DNA of 64,000 nt, taken from contig CP079859.1 in the NCBI GenBank assembly GCA_019339365.1, positions 372,001 to 436,000 on the forward strand, read 5' to 3'. The translations under genes and the position numbers were made by a program. The DNA comes from Vibrio neptunius. Lineage in GTDB: Bacteria > Pseudomonadota > Gammaproteobacteria > Enterobacterales > Vibrionaceae. The notes under the pieces were generated by a model, which was given only the letters and a program-made list of their open reading frames with translations, had not been told where the DNA came from and searched no databases. Below, piece by piece: positions 51,356 to 64,000 of this stretch; the stretch's first letter is position 1, and each line of letters begins with the position of its first letter.

Positions 51356-52897
51356 ATGCAACTTAATTCCACGGAAATCAGCGATCTAATCAAACAGCGT
51401 ATCGAATCTTTCGACGTTGTTAGTGAAGCTCGCAATGAAGGTACTATCGTTTCGGTAAGCGATGGTATCATCCGCATTCACGGCCTAGCGGACGTGATGC
51501 AAGGTGAAATGATTGAATTACCGGGTGGCCGTTATGCACTGGCACTTAACCTTGAGCGTGACTCGGTTGGTGCAGTTGTAATGGGCCCATATGCTGACCT
51601 TAAGGAAGGCATGAAAGTTACAGGTACTGGTCGTATTCTTGAAGTACCAGTTGGTCCAGAGCTACTAGGTCGCGTAGTAAATACACTAGGTGAGCCAATT
51701 GATGGTAAAGGTCCAATCGAAGCGAAACTGTCTTCACCTGTAGAAGTGATCGCACCGGGTGTAATCGACCGTAAATCGGTAGATCAACCTGTACAAACTG
51801 GTTACAAATCAGTTGACTCAATGATCCCAATCGGTCGTGGTCAGCGTGAGCTTGTAATCGGTGACCGTCAGACTGGTAAAACAGCGATGGCGATCGATGC
51901 GATTATTAACCAGAAAGACTCAGGTATTTTCTCAATCTACGTAGCAATCGGTCAGAAAGCATCGACTATCGCTAACGTAGTTCGCAAACTAGAAGAGCAC
52001 GGCGCGCTAGCAAACACTATCGTTGTTGTTGCATCTGCTTCTGAATCTGCAGCGCTACAATACCTAGCGCCATACGCAGGTTGTGCGATGGGTGAATACT
52101 TCCGCGATCGTGGTGAAGATGCACTGATTGTTTATGATGATCTATCTAAGCAAGCTGTCGCTTACCGTCAGATCTCTCTACTACTAAAACGTCCACCGGG
52201 CCGTGAAGCCTTCCCTGGTGATGTTTTCTACCTCCACTCTCGTCTACTAGAGCGTGCAGCTCGTGTAAGCGAAGAATATGTAGAGAAGTTCACTAATGGT
52301 GAAGTGAAAGGTAAGACAGGTTCTTTGACTGCTCTTCCTATCATTGAAACTCAAGCAGGTGACGTTTCAGCATTCGTACCGACTAACGTAATCTCGATTA
52401 CCGATGGTCAGATCTTCCTACAGACTGAGCTATTCAACGCAGGTGTTCGCCCAGCGGTTGACCCAGGTATCTCAGTATCTCGTGTAGGTGGTTCAGCGCA
52501 GACGAAAATCATCAAGAAGCTATCTGGCGGTATCCGTACAGCACTAGCTCAGTACCGTGAACTTGCAGCATTTGCTCAATTCTCTTCTGATCTTGATGAA
52601 GCAACGAAGAAACAGCTAGACCACGGTCAAAAAGTTACAGAACTAATGAAGCAGAAGCAGTACGCTCCTATGTCTGTATTTGACCAAGCGCTAGTAATCT
52701 TCGCGGCAGAGCGTGGCTATTTAGCAGATGTTGAACTCAGCAAACTGCTAGATTTTGAAGCGGCTCTACTATCGTACGCTCGCGGTCAATACGCTGATTT
52801 CGCAGCTGAGATCGACAAGACGGGTGCATACAACAATGAAGTTGAAGCGCAGCTTAAGAAGCTGACTGACGACTTCGTGGCAACCCAAACTTGGTAA
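51356..52897 (+). CDS. atpA: ATP synthase subunit alpha
   Basis: This is a 513-residue non-catalytic nucleotide-binding subunit of F1. The start at 51356 ([20 protein letters not shown]) has GGAG upstream. The P-loop is [15 protein letters not shown] near 169-183 and the conserved C-terminal signature is [17 protein letters not shown] near 364-380. Confidence 0.97.
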   Translation: MQLNSTEISDLIKQRIESFDVVSEARNEGTIVSVSDGIIRIHGLADVMQGEMIELPGGRYALALNLERDSVGAVVMGPYADLKEGMKVTGTGRILEVPVGPELLGRVVNTLGEPIDGKGPIEAKLSSPVEVIAPGVIDRKSVDQPVQTGYKSVDSMIPIGRGQRELVIGDRQTGKTAMAIDAIINQKDSGIFSIYVAIGQKASTIANVVRKLEEHGALANTIVVVASASESAALQYLAPYAGCAMGEYFRDRGEDALIVYDDLSKQAVAYRQISLLLKRPPGREAFPGDVFYLHSRLLERAARVSEEYVEKFTNGEVKGKTGSLTALPIIETQAGDVSAFVPTNVISITDGQIFLQTELFNAGVRPAVDPGISVSRVGGSAQTKIIKKLSGGIRTALAQYRELAAFAQFSSDLDEATKKQLDHGQKVTELMKQKQYAPMSVFDQALVIFAAERGYLADVELSKLLDFEAALLSYARGQYADFAAEIDKTGAYNNEVEAQLKKLTDDFVATQTW

Positions 52898-52940
52898 TAG
52901 GTCGGTGGCAGTCTCTGCCACCAACTAATGGAGAGTAACG

Positions 52941-53807
52941 ATGGCCGGCGCAAAAGAGATACGTAATAAAATCGGTAGTGTTAAAAGCACGCAGAAAATT
53001 ACGAAAGCGATGGAAATGGTAGCAGCTTCAAAAATGCGTCGTTCTCAAGATGCAATGGAAGCTTCTCGTCCATACGCTGAAACAATGCGTAAAGTGATCG
53101 GTCACGTGGCAAACGCAAATCTAGAGTACCGTCATCCGTACCTAGAGGAGCGTGAAGCGAAGCGAGTTGGTTACATCATCGTTTCTACAGACCGCGGCTT
53201 GTGTGGTGGTTTGAACATTAACGTGTTCAAGAAAGCTGTTATAGACATGCAAGCTTGGAAAGAGAAAGGTGCTGAAGTGGAACTGGCGGTTGTCGGTTCT
53301 AAAGCTACAGCGTTTTTCAACAACAGTGGCGCTAAAGTCGCTGCGCAGGTTTCTGGTCTGGGCGATAGCCCAAGCCTAGAAGACCTAATCGGTTCTGTAA
53401 GCGTAATGCTGAAGAAATACGATGAAGGTGAACTGGACCGTCTGTATGTAGTGTTCAACAAATTTGTGAACACCATGGTTCAAGAACCAACGATCGATCA
53501 ATTGCTACCTTTGCCTAAATCAGATAGCGAAGAAATGCAGCGTGAGCACTCATGGGACTACATCTATGAACCTGAACCACAACCTCTGCTGGATGCACTG
53601 TTAGTGCGTTACGTAGAGTCTCAGGTGTACCAAGGTGTGGTTGAGAACCTTGCTTGTGAGCAAGCGGCTCGTATGATTGCGATGAAAGCTGCAACAGACA
53701 ACGCCAGCAACCTGATTGAAGACTTAGAACTTGTGTACAACAAAGCCCGTCAGGCTGCGATCACACAAGAACTGTCTGAAATCGTTTCAGGTGCTGCAGC
53801 GGTTTAA
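52941..53807 (+). CDS. atpG: ATP synthase subunit gamma
   Basis: This is the 288-residue central rotor shaft. The N-terminal helix [20 protein letters not shown] and C-terminal helix [20 protein letters not shown] with [20 protein letters not shown] are the coiled coil that turns inside the alpha/beta ring. Confidence 0.97.
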   Translation: MAGAKEIRNKIGSVKSTQKITKAMEMVAASKMRRSQDAMEASRPYAETMRKVIGHVANANLEYRHPYLEEREAKRVGYIIVSTDRGLCGGLNINVFKKAVIDMQAWKEKGAEVELAVVGSKATAFFNNSGAKVAAQVSGLGDSPSLEDLIGSVSVMLKKYDEGELDRLYVVFNKFVNTMVQEPTIDQLLPLPKSDSEEMQREHSWDYIYEPEPQPLLDALLVRYVESQVYQGVVENLACEQAARMIAMKAATDNASNLIEDLELVYNKARQAAITQELSEIVSGAAAV

Positions 53808-53827
53808 GCTTAGGTAAAACGAAATAG

Positions 53828-55246
<1,419 letters not shown>

Positions 55247-55264
55247 GGCTAACTAGGAGGCGAT

Positions 55265-55687
55265 ATGGCACCAATAACCTTTCACCTAGACGTAGTAAGC
55301 GCTGAGAAGAAAATCTTTTCAGGTCGTGTTGAAACGTTTCAGGTGACCGGTAGCGAAGGTGAGCTAGGTATTTTCCACGGCCACACTCCGCTACTGACCG
55401 CTATCAAGCCTGGTATGGTGCGTATTGTGAAACAGCACGGCCACGAAGAAATCATTTATGTTTCTGGTGGTATGGTGGAAGTTCAGCCAGGTACAGCGAC
55501 TGTGCTGGCTGATACGGCTATCCGTGGTGAAGAACTAGACGCAGCGAAGGCAGAAGAAGCCAAGCGTCGCGCTGAGGAGAGTATCCAGAATCAGCACGGC
55601 GATATGGACTTCGCTCAAGCGGCCAGTGAGCTGGCGAAAGCCATTGCTCAGCTACGTGTTATCGAGCTGACAAAGAAACGTCGTTAA
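55265..55687 (+). CDS. atpC: ATP synthase subunit epsilon
   Basis: This is a 140-residue subunit that couples rotor and ring and can inhibit hydrolysis. The N-terminal beta-sandwich ([20 protein letters not shown], with [20 protein letters not shown]) is followed by a C-terminal helical hairpin. It is the last gene of the operon, with AGGAGG as ribosome site. Confidence 0.96.
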   Translation: MAPITFHLDVVSAEKKIFSGRVETFQVTGSEGELGIFHGHTPLLTAIKPGMVRIVKQHGHEEIIYVSGGMVEVQPGTATVLADTAIRGEELDAAKAEEAKRRAEESIQNQHGDMDFAQAASELAKAIAQLRVIELTKKRR

Positions 55688-55712
55688 TTCAATTGCGGTG
55701 TTTTAAAAATGA

Positions 55713-55738
55713 TAAAGGCGGTCATATGACCGCCTTTT
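55713..55738 (+). terminator. Terminator of the atp operon
   Basis: AAAGGCGGTCAT/ATGACCGCCTTT is a perfect palindrome followed by TT, 25 bases after the atpC stop. Confidence 0.9.
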
Positions 55739-55837
55739 TGCTTAATTTTTAACGGAAATTTTTCCAGATCAATTAACTAATCCCTGATTAGTGTCTAGAA
55801 TATCCATCAGTTTAACAACAAGTATATAGGTTACTGA

Positions 55838-57199
55838 ATGAAATTTAGCGCGGTGATCCTCGCAGCGGGTAAAGGCACTCGCATGTACTCGAATAAGCCA
55901 AAAGTACTGCATACCTTGGCAGGTAAACCCATGGTTAAACATGTGATTGATACGTGTACTGGTTTAGGCGCGCAGAATATTCATTTGGTTTACGGTCACG
56001 GCGGTGACCAGATGCAGGCTGAGTTGGCAGAGGAATCTGTAAACTGGGTACTGCAAGCGGATCAGTTAGGTACTGGTCACGCTGTGGATCAGGCTTCTCC
56101 TCAGTTTGAAGATGACGAGAAAATCCTCGTTCTCTACGGTGATGTACCGCTGATCTCAGAAGAGACAATAGAAAGCCTATTGGATGCGCAGCCTACAGGT
56201 GGTATCGCGTTGCTGACGGTGGTACTGGATAATCCGATGGGCTATGGGCGCATCGTGCGTCGCAATGGCCCTGTTGTTGCCATCGTTGAGCAGAAAGATG
56301 CGACGGAAGAGCAGAAGCTGATCAAAGAGATTAATACTGGTGTAATGGTTGCTACTGGCGGTGATCTTAAGCGTTGGTTATCTGGCCTGAACAACAATAA
56401 CGCTCAGGGTGAATATTACTTAACAGATGTGATTGCCGCGGCTCATGATGAAGGCCGTGCGGTAGAAGCTGTTCATCCAGTAAACCCCATTGAAGTAGAA
56501 GGCGTTAACGACCGTGCTCAGTTAGCTCGTTTAGAGCGTGCTTTTCAGTCTATGCAAGCTCAAAAGTTGTTGGAGCAAGGCGTCATGTTACGTGATCCGG
56601 CACGTTTTGATCTGCGCGGTGAGTTGCAGTGTGGTATGGATTGTGAAATCGATACCAACGTCATCATTGAAGGCAAAGTAACCTTGGGCGACAACGTGAT
56701 CATTGGTACTGGAAGTGTACTGAAAGATTGTGAAATCGACGACAATAGTGTCATTCGCCCTTACAGTGTGATTGAAGGCGCGACGGTTGGTGAAGAGTGT
56801 ACAGTTGGTCCGTTCACACGTTTACGCCCAGGTGCAGAGATGCGTAATGACTCTCATGTGGGTAACTTTGTTGAAGTGAAGAATGCACGCATTGGCGAGG
56901 GTTCTAAAGCAAATCACCTGACCTATTTAGGTGATGCGGAAATTGGTCAACGCACAAATATTGGTGCAGGCACGATCACTTGTAACTATGATGGCGCAAA
57001 TAAATTTAAGACCATCATCGGTAACGATGTGTTTATTGGCTCTGACAGTCAGCTGGTGGCTCCTGTTACTATCGCGGATGGTTCAACCGTCGGCGCTGGC
57101 ACGACATTAACCAAAGACGTTGCAGAAGGTGAGTTAGTGATTACTCGCGCGAAAGAGCGCAAAATCACAGGCTGGCAGCGCCCAGTGAAACAAAAGTAA
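55838..57199 (+). CDS. glmU: Bifunctional GlmU (glucosamine-1-P acetyltransferase / UDP-GlcNAc pyrophosphorylase)
   Basis: This enzyme makes UDP-GlcNAc for peptidoglycan and lipopolysaccharide. It has 453 residues. The uridyltransferase half starts with [20 protein letters not shown]; the acetyltransferase half (about 250 onward) is a left-handed beta helix of hexapeptide repeats, with [20 protein letters not shown] and [20 protein letters not shown]. It follows the atp operon with its own promoter and terminator. Confidence 0.97.
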   Translation: MKFSAVILAAGKGTRMYSNKPKVLHTLAGKPMVKHVIDTCTGLGAQNIHLVYGHGGDQMQAELAEESVNWVLQADQLGTGHAVDQASPQFEDDEKILVLYGDVPLISEETIESLLDAQPTGGIALLTVVLDNPMGYGRIVRRNGPVVAIVEQKDATEEQKLIKEINTGVMVATGGDLKRWLSGLNNNNAQGEYYLTDVIAAAHDEGRAVEAVHPVNPIEVEGVNDRAQLARLERAFQSMQAQKLLEQGVMLRDPARFDLRGELQCGMDCEIDTNVIIEGKVTLGDNVIIGTGSVLKDCEIDDNSVIRPYSVIEGATVGEECTVGPFTRLRPGAEMRNDSHVGNFVEVKNARIGEGSKANHLTYLGDAEIGQRTNIGAGTITCNYDGANKFKTIIGNDVFIGSDSQLVAPVTIADGSTVGAGTTLTKDVAEGELVITRAKERKITGWQRPVKQK

Positions 57200-57211
57200 A
57201 CCTCAATTATT

Positions 57212-57239
57212 AAAAAACGCCGCTTATTGCGGCGTTTTT
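57212..57239. terminator. Terminator between glmU and the permease gene
   Basis: AAAAACGCCGC-TTATT-GCGGCGTTTTT with A and T tracts on either side lies between convergent genes. Confidence 0.9.
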
Positions 57240-57243
57240 ATAG

Positions 57244-57984
57244 CTAGTTACTTGGAATCGCAATACGTCGCTCCAACCACCTGACTGCCTGCGATACCAA
57301 CAGAATTAAAATCAGATACTCCAGCACCAGAAAGGTATAAATCTCAAGGGGTAAATACTCATTGACCACCAGCTCATTTGCTCGCCGCGTTAAATCGCTC
57401 AGTCCAATCACGCTGACCAACGAACTCATTTTCAAGATATAGACAAACTGATTACCTAGTGGTGGCAGGATTTGTCTAAATGCTTGTGGCAGGATGACCA
57501 AGCGCATTTTTTGCCAGTAATTCAGTCCGAGTGACTCTGCAGCCTCATGTTGCCCTTTGGCGATGGACTGGATCCCGCCGCGAAAAACTTCCGCCATGAA
57601 AGCACTTTCTGCAACGGTTAGGGCGATAACACCTGCCCAAAAATGATCGAGTGAGATATCCAGCAGTGTTGGTAGGCCGTAATAGACCCACAATAGCAGA
57701 ACGAGTACAGGAATCGAGCGGATGACCTCAACATAAACTCTATTCAGGCCATTGATCCATCTTGAATTTGATAATGAAGGTAAAGCAACCAACAAACCTA
57801 TTAGCATTGCCAGAGCCATGCTCAATAGCGAAATCATGATGGTGTCGTAAAATCCTGCGCTCAGAAACTTCAGGTTTGTCTGACCTTGTTCCGTCGAAGG
57901 ATCGAGTACATACCAGCCCCATTGATAGTCACTACAGCCAGTGAGAAGGAGAGTGGTGGCCAGCCAGAAATAACGATAGGTCAC
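57244..57984 (-). CDS. Amino-acid ABC transporter permease with lipobox-like N-terminus
   Basis: This is a 246-residue HisMQ-type permease. The EAA loop is EAAESLGLNYWQKMRLVILP near 141-160 and the helix signature is VYVEVIRSIPVLVLLLWVYY near 82-101. Unusually, it begins with a sequence like a lipoprotein signal (MTYRYFWLATTLLLTGCSDY: hydrophobic, then LTGC) before the first regular membrane segment. The divergent neighbour is a matching binding protein; no ATPase gene is present. Its promoter lies in the 91-base divergent gap. Confidence 0.88.
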   Translation of the reverse strand: MTYRYFWLATTLLLTGCSDYQWGWYVLDPSTEQGQTNLKFLSAGFYDTIMISLLSMALAMLIGLLVALPSLSNSRWINGLNRVYVEVIRSIPVLVLLLWVYYGLPTLLDISLDHFWAGVIALTVAESAFMAEVFRGGIQSIAKGQHEAAESLGLNYWQKMRLVILPQAFRQILPPLGNQFVYILKMSSLVSVIGLSDLTRRANELVVNEYLPLEIYTFLVLEYLILILLVSQAVRWLERRIAIPSN

Positions 57985-58075
57985 ATTACATCCTGTATTG
58001 TCTAAAAAAACTGCTTTGTTGCTGCTATGTTAGCAGTGAACGATCACAGAGCGTAATAACTTTAAGGAAGATTAA

Positions 58076-58851
58076 ATGAACAAGTTCATCCTAGCACTCG
58101 GACTGTGTATTTTATCAATCGGTCAGGCAGCGGCCGAGACAAGTCGACTCCATGAGATTCTTGATAGCGGGGTGTTACGGGTAGGGACGACTGGGGACTG
58201 GAATCCGATGACAATGAAAGATCCGGCTACCAATAGCTACCGAGGCTTTGATATTGATGTAACCACTGAGCTGGCCAAAGATTTAGGCGTCAAAGTTGAA
58301 TATGTTGCAACGGATTGGAAAACATTGGTCAATGGCATCACCGCCAATAAGTACGACATTACGGGCAGTGCCTCTCTGAATATGTCTCGCGCGAAGGTAG
58401 CGGGCTACAGCCAAGCGTATTTCTACTTGGCTTTCGTGCCTGTGGTACAGAAAAAGATCTGCAAAAGTTCTCAGACTGGAGCGATTTTGACAAGGCAGAG
58501 GTGAAAGTTGCAGCGACATTGGGGACGGTGCAAGAAAAGATGGTCAAAGAATTCTTTCCTTCGGCAAAACACATTGTGATTGAAGCGCCAGCGCGAGATT
58601 TCCAAGAGTTACTAGCTCGCCGTGCAGATGTTTCCGTGACATCGAACGTTGAAGCAGCAACGTTAGTTGAGAAGTTTAAACAACTCGCTATTGTACCTGT
58701 AAAAGAGCCACGCAAACCTACCCCGATTGCGATGCTGCTGCCGCAAGATGACCAAGTATGGATTAACTACATCAATCACTGGGTAGAACTGAAAAAGATC
58801 CAAGGCTTTTTCAGACAAACTGCTGAGAAATGGGGATTGAAGAGCAAGTAA
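58076..58851 (+). CDS. Periplasmic amino-acid binding protein, frame broken by a one-base deletion
   Basis: This is a family 3 solute-binding protein, 258 residues when corrected, with signal peptide MNKFILALGLCILSIGQAAA. Motifs are GVLRVGTTGDWNPMTMKD, RGFDIDVTTELAKDLGVKVE and NKYDITGSASLNMSRAK. This resembles the cyclohexadienyl dehydratase branch as well as transport receptors, so an enzymatic role cannot be excluded; pairing with a permease favours transport. The frame breaks at the A5 run 58451-58455; A6 restores VVQKKDLQKFSDWSDFDKAE. Confidence 0.85.
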
Positions 58852-58865
58852 TTGCTTTGTCGAAG

Positions 58866-58892
58866 AAAGAGCCGCACAACGCGGCTCTTTTT
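58866..58892. terminator. Terminator between the binding protein gene and punC
   Basis: AAAGAGCCGC-ACAAC-GCGGCTCTTTTT lies 15 bases after the stop of the binding protein gene and just before the end of convergent punC. Confidence 0.9.
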
Positions 58893-58898
58893 AATTGG

Positions 58899-60099
58899 TC
58901 ACTCGTCACTGACGACACGAGAATTGTCTGGGGCAGTAAACTGCTGCGATAATTGACGGTTAGAAACAATGTAGCCAATCCATAGACCGCTCATACAAAT
59001 AACGATTGCAATACCTGTGACTACTTGAGCTTGGCTGGCCATCGCCGCGACTAACGCACTGGCGAGACTGCTGACGCAGATCTGCAAGCTGTTTTGTAGC
59101 CCTGCCGCAGTCGCTGGGCTCTGCTTAGCGCTGGCCAATGCACGGTTGACGACAATCGGGTAAAGCGCACCGTTAGCGACGGCAATTAAGCAGAAGGGTG
59201 CAAGAATCGGCCAGATGGATGTGAGCTGCCATTGTGAGGCGATAAACACGAGTAGTGAGGCGACACTGAATAATCCAATCAACTGACGCAGTACTTTTTC
59301 ATCCCCGTATTTGGCCACCCCCTTTTTTGCCCAAGTAACCACCAGCCATAAAGGCGATCGTCTGAGGAATAAAACTGAGACCGATGTCTTTGGCTTCGTA
59401 GCCAAGCTGAGCCATGATTTCTGGCATACCGGTCAGATACGCAAAGAATGCAGCTGATGCGGTAGCAAACATCATGACGTTGCCCAGATAAGTCTTTGAG
59501 CTTACTAGTGCTTTGATATCTGAGCTCATGCTAGTCTGCTTAGCTGGCTCCTTTTCATTGCTTTGTGCCATCGTCGTGGCTACTAGCAACAATCCCATTA
59601 GTGTCAGAGCAACAAAAATACTGTGCCAGCCAAAGCTATCTGCCAGCACAACACCCAATTGCGGTGCTAAAGCGGGAGATAGTGCCACTAGCGGCATAAT
59701 AGTGGCGAAGATTTGTTGGCTGCTGCTGGAGTAACGTTTGATGACCATCGCTTGCCAGATCACTGCAGGAGCGCAGACGCCGATGGCCTGAATGAAGCGA
59801 AGTGTCAGTAATTGCCAAACTTGATCGCTGAAAGCGAGGCCAAAAGAGGCCAGGGTAAACAAACCTAAACCTGCGGCTAGCGTATTTCGATGGCCAAATT
59901 TGTCCGATGCTAGTCCCCATAAAAGTTGGCCAATCGCCATACCGACCAGAAACACAGTCAAGGACAGTGCAATTTGTTCTGGGCCAGTAGCAAAATCACC
60001 TTCCATTGCTTTGAAGGCAGGTAAGTACATATCTGTGGCAATAAAACCTAGCATTGATAACGAGGCTAAATAGAAAAGTTGTAATTTAGAGATTTTCAT
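58899..60099 (-). CDS. punC: Purine nucleoside efflux transporter PunC (MFS, Bcr/CflA type), frame broken
   Basis: This is a twelve-segment MFS drug:H+ antiporter-type protein, 399 residues when corrected. It matches E. coli PunC (YdhC) through MLGFIATDMYLPAFKAM, IQAIGVCAPAVIWQAMV, IMPLVALSPALAPQLG and IGLSFIPQTIAF. The plus-strand C5 at 59318-59322 should be C4; then GGYLGKKGVAKYGDEKVLRQ reads through. The start at 60099 (MKISKLQLFYLASLSMLGF) has GGAAAG upstream; TTG 60114 and ATG 60102 are less likely. It is divergent from its probable regulator punR. Confidence 0.88.
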
Positions 60100-60240
60100 C
60101 ATCTTTCCATTCAAAAAAATTCACGGGTTGTTATAAGTTGTCGCCAACATTTTTATTAACTTTGCTATTCTATTTTTCGTGATAGTGAAATTGAAACGCT
60201 AAAATTTGCAGTTATTCATCAAAAAATTTGAAAGGTGGCT

Positions 60241-61158
60241 ATGAGTGTATTTTCTCAAACTTCGTTAGAGCTGGTGGATACAGTGGCTCGTCTTGGCAGC
60301 TTTACAGCGGCAGCGGAGGTCTTGCATAAAGTGCCATCTGCCATTAGCTACAGCATTCGCCAAATGGAGCAGGAATTGGATGTGGTGCTGTTTCGTCGCT
60401 TACCAAGAAAGGTAGAGCTGACGCCCGCAGGTGAAGTGTTTCTTGAACAGGCTAGGGCAATGCTTCGACAGATGGAAGAAGTGAAAGCGCAAACCAAGCG
60501 TGCAGCGCACGGCTGGCAGAAAACACTCAAACTGACGTTAGATAATGTGGTTAAACTGGAGCGTCTCAAGCCATTGATTGAAGATTTTTATCAAACCTTT
60601 CCTTACGCTGAGCTGCAGATCAATATGGAAGTGTTCAACGGGTCTTGGGAGGCCATATCTCAGGGCAGAGCTGATATTGTCATTGGGGCGACGTCGGCGA
60701 TTCCAGTGGGTGGAGATTTTGAAGTTCGGGATATGGGGATCCTCGATTGGGCATTTGTCACTTCACCTAGTCACGCTTGTGTACGCCAGCAAAACCTGAC
60801 TGAAGAATTTGTCAGTCAGTTTCCTGCGATCTGCCTTGATGATACTTCCAATGTACTGCCCAAACGTCACACTGGTCATTATCCTCACCAACGTCGTTTA
60901 TTGCTGCCTAACTGGTACAGTGCCATCGAGTGCTTAAAAAATGGGGTCGGCGTAGGCTATATGCCACGTCATATCGCGATGCCACTGATCCATGAAGGTC
61001 AGTTGGTTGAGAAGTTATTGCCAGATGACAAGCCAATCAGTCGCTGTTGCCTAGTTTGGCGCAAAGATGACAATCACAAATTGATTCAGTGGATGGTGGA
61101 TTATTTAGGTAGTGGGGATAAGTTACATAACGATTGGCTGCGTTATGCATCAAACTGA
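60241..61158 (+). CDS. punR: LysR-type regulator PunR
   Basis: This is a 305-residue LysR regulator close to E. coli PunR (YdhB), the adenosine-responsive activator of punC. The winged helix-turn-helix is VARLGSFTAAAEVLHKVPSA plus ISYSIRQMEQELDVVLFRR (about 15-55); later matches are EVFNGSWEAISQGRADIVIG, ATSAIPVGGDFEVRDMG and DDTSNVLPKRHTG. The start at ATG 60241 follows AAAGGTG; the GTG at 60235 is inside that ribosome site. The divergent pairing with punC is conserved. Confidence 0.9.
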   Translation: MSVFSQTSLELVDTVARLGSFTAAAEVLHKVPSAISYSIRQMEQELDVVLFRRLPRKVELTPAGEVFLEQARAMLRQMEEVKAQTKRAAHGWQKTLKLTLDNVVKLERLKPLIEDFYQTFPYAELQINMEVFNGSWEAISQGRADIVIGATSAIPVGGDFEVRDMGILDWAFVTSPSHACVRQQNLTEEFVSQFPAICLDDTSNVLPKRHTGHYPHQRRLLLPNWYSAIECLKNGVGVGYMPRHIAMPLIHEGQLVEKLLPDDKPISRCCLVWRKDDNHKLIQWMVDYLGSGDKLHNDWLRYASN

Positions 61159-61266
61159 GTTAAAACCAATTCGCAACGACATTCGACTTGAAGCCATGAA
61201 GTTTAAACTATCTCAATGAACTTGGATGTCTGTAGTTGAATGAGAAGAAAGCCTCGTTGTTCAAAT

Positions 61267-61293
61267 AAAAAGGCCTGCTCAGCAGGCCTTTTT
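61267..61293. terminator. Bidirectional terminator, punR / fadA
   Basis: AAAAAGGCCTGC-TCA-GCAGGCCTTTTT is perfect with A and T tracts, 18 bases before the end of convergent fadA and about 110 after punR. Confidence 0.92.
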
Positions 61294-61310
61294 GTTTAGG
61301 TCAATGTCAA

Positions 61311-62498
<1,188 letters not shown>

Positions 62499-64000
62499 TT
62501 AGATAGAACCGTGTTGCTGAGTGCCATAGAAGGTTTCGCCTTTGGCAGCCATATCAATCAGCATTTGTGGAACCTGATACATAGCACCAAGACCTTGGTG
62601 CTGCTCTGCCATCGCTACAAATTCAGCGATGCCCACACTATCTAGGTAGCGGAACACACCGCCGCGGAATGGAGGGAATCCTAGACCGTATACCAATGCC
62701 ATGTCGGCTTCCTGCGGAGAAGCAATAATGCCTTCCTGCAAACACAGTACGACTTCATTAATCATTGGAATCATCATACGTTGAATGATGGTTTGATCGT
62801 CGAACTCTTGAGCTTGACTGCATACTTCAGACAAAATCGGTAAAACCTCGTCACTGAAGGTCTTTTTCGGTTTACCACGTTTATCGACACTGTAGCTATA
62901 GAAGCCGCTGCCATTCTTTTGCCCGTACTTATTGGCGTCAAACAATGCATCAATGGCGTCGCGAGATGATTTACCCATACGCTCAGGGAAACCTTTCGCC
63001 ATGACTTCTTGTGCGTGGTGTGCAGTATCAATACCCACTACATCCAGTAGGTAAGCTGGACCCATCGGCCAGCCAAACTGGCGCTCCATGATTTTGTCGA
63101 CTTTAGTAAAGTCTGCGCCATCACGAAGTAGCATGCTGAAGCCGCCAAAGTACGGGAAGAGTACACGGTTAACGAAGAAACCTGGACAGTCATTGACCAC
63201 GATTGGCGATTTACCCATCTTAGCGGCGTAAGCGACAACACGATTGATGGTTTCATCAGAGGTGTGCTCACCACGGATGATCTCAACGAGAGGCATTCGG
63301 TGCACTGGGTTGAAGAAGTGCATACCACAGAAATTTTCTGGGCGCTGAAGCGACTTGGCCAACAAGTTAATTGGGATCGTTGAAGTATTGGAAGTGATGA
63401 CAGTATCTTCGCTGACCTGTTGTTCTACTTCACTTAATACGGCGGCTTTGACTTTTGGGTTTTCTACTACGGCTTCAACAATCACATCCGAATTTTCAAC
63501 CCCCGCGTAATGTAGGCTAGGAGTAATTGATGCTAGTATACCCGCCATCTTAAATCCATCGATACGGCCGCGTGACAAGCGCTTATTGAGCAGCTTAGAG
63601 GCTTCTGTCATGCCGAGGTCCAACGATGCCTGAGCAATGTCTTTCATCATAACCGGCACGCCTTTGAGAGCCGACTGGTAAGCAATACCGCCACCCATAA
63701 TGCCTGCACCTAGCACGGCTGCGCGTTCAGTTTGTTTGTTGGCATGTTTTGCCGCTTTCTTGGCAATGCCCTTGATGTACTGGTCGTTAAGGAAAAGGCC
63801 AACCAGCGCTTTCGCTTCTTCGGATTTAGCCAGTTTGATGAAGTACTTACGTTCAATATCTAGGGCTTCATTACGTGCAAAACGTGAACCTTCTTCAATG
63901 GCGATGACCGCTTTCATTGGCGCAGGGTAGTGTGGGCCTGCTTTTTGTGCCACTAAACCTTTTGCCATCGTGAAGCTCATCATGGCTTCTAACTTACTTA
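62499..64000 (-). CDS. fadB: Fatty acid oxidation complex subunit alpha FadB, C-terminal part
   Basis: This multifunctional enzyme combines enoyl-CoA hydratase/isomerase and 3-hydroxyacyl-CoA dehydrogenase. The frame stays open to the window edge, so the start lies outside; about 500 of some 723 residues are visible. These hold the end of the hydratase part, the NAD loop [20 protein letters not shown], the dehydrogenase signature [20 protein letters not shown] with the catalytic His, and the helical C-terminal domain with the ending YGTQQHGSI. It is co-transcribed with fadA. Confidence 0.96.
   Translation of the reverse strand, partial: SKLEAMMSFTMAKGLVAQKAGPHYPAPMKAVIAIEEGSRFARNEALDIERKYFIKLAKSEEAKALVGLFLNDQYIKGIAKKAAKHANKQTERAAVLGAGIMGGGIAYQSALKGVPVMMKDIAQASLDLGMTEASKLLNKRLSRGRIDGFKMAGILASITPSLHYAGVENSDVIVEAVVENPKVKAAVLSEVEQQVSEDTVITSNTSTIPINLLAKSLQRPENFCGMHFFNPVHRMPLVEIIRGEHTSDETINRVVAYAAKMGKSPIVVNDCPGFFVNRVLFPYFGGFSMLLRDGADFTKVDKIMERQFGWPMGPAYLLDVVGIDTAHHAQEVMAKGFPERMGKSSRDAIDALFDANKYGQKNGSGFYSYSVDKRGKPKKTFSDEVLPILSEVCSQAQEFDDQTIIQRMMIPMINEVVLCLQEGIIASPQEADMALVYGLGFPPFRGGVFRYLDSVGIAEFVAMAEQHQGLGAMYQVPQMLIDMAAKGETFYGTQQHGSI

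Noticed and set aside
58076..58851. Calling the binding protein PheC (cyclohexadienyl dehydratase)
   Set aside because: The similarity is shared with transport receptors, and the divergent permease gene favours transport; the symbol was therefore withheld.

Overview
The window is the replication-origin region of the main chromosome of a gammaproteobacterium of the family Vibrionaceae, almost certainly a Vibrio. The evidence is the gene order: dnaA-dnaN-recF-gyrB on the minus strand, then rpmH-rnpA-yidD-yidC-mnmE-mioC, an AT-rich oriC packed with GATC sites, mnmG-rsmG-parA-parB, the full atp operon, glmU and fadBA. Several proteins also look typically vibrio (DUF3157 and DUF2860 proteins, and a Mn exporter behind a yybP-ykoY riboswitch).

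Layout. 1-5.2 kb: the TrkH C-terminus, a DUF3157 protein, TrhA (hemolysin III type), Spo0M, a roughly 600-base stretch with a candidate structured RNA and a 55-codon ORF, yihD and ccoG. 5.2-8.3 kb: an AT-rich islet between ccoG and srkA, bounded by two copies of a 24-base sequence that forms most of the ccoG terminator. It carries a three-segment membrane protein, a candidate type VI secretion effector with hydrophobic C-terminus, a membrane protein that may be its immunity partner, two tiny phage-like membrane genes on the opposite strand, and an integrase remnant. 8.3-13.6 kb: srkA, dsbA, a YihG-type acyltransferase, a DUF2860 barrel and comM. 13.8-20.5 kb: the ilvL-GMEDA operon for branched-chain amino acids with a leader peptide and attenuator. 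20.6-30 kb: acuI, a LysR regulator, two small membrane proteins, tusA, mneA with its riboswitch, glyQS, avtA and ibpA with a probable RNA thermometer. 30.5-36.6 kb: gyrB, recF, dnaN, dnaA. 37-39.3 kb: an amino-acid ABC transporter. 39.4-44 kb: rpmH to mioC. 43.9-44.3 kb: oriC. 44.3-57.2 kb: mnmG, rsmG, parAB, atpIBEFHAGDC, glmU. 57.2-64 kb: a second amino-acid permease and binding protein, punC/punR (purine nucleoside efflux and its regulator), and fadA with most of fadB.

Data quality matters here. At least twelve single-base indels, nearly all in homopolymer runs, break reading frames, including in the essential genes gyrB, yidC and atpB and twice in mnmG. A thirteenth is possible. In each case one added or removed base restores the full family sequence, so these are best read as sequencing errors. 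Such genes are annotated over their whole extent.

The region combines initiation (DnaA/oriC), clamp, gyrase and segregation (ParAB, with a parS-like site inside recF), ribosome, RNase P and membrane-insertion functions, tRNA modification and ATP synthesis, as expected for an origin-proximal housekeeping core. The islet is the accessory part and the most likely place for poorly described biology.
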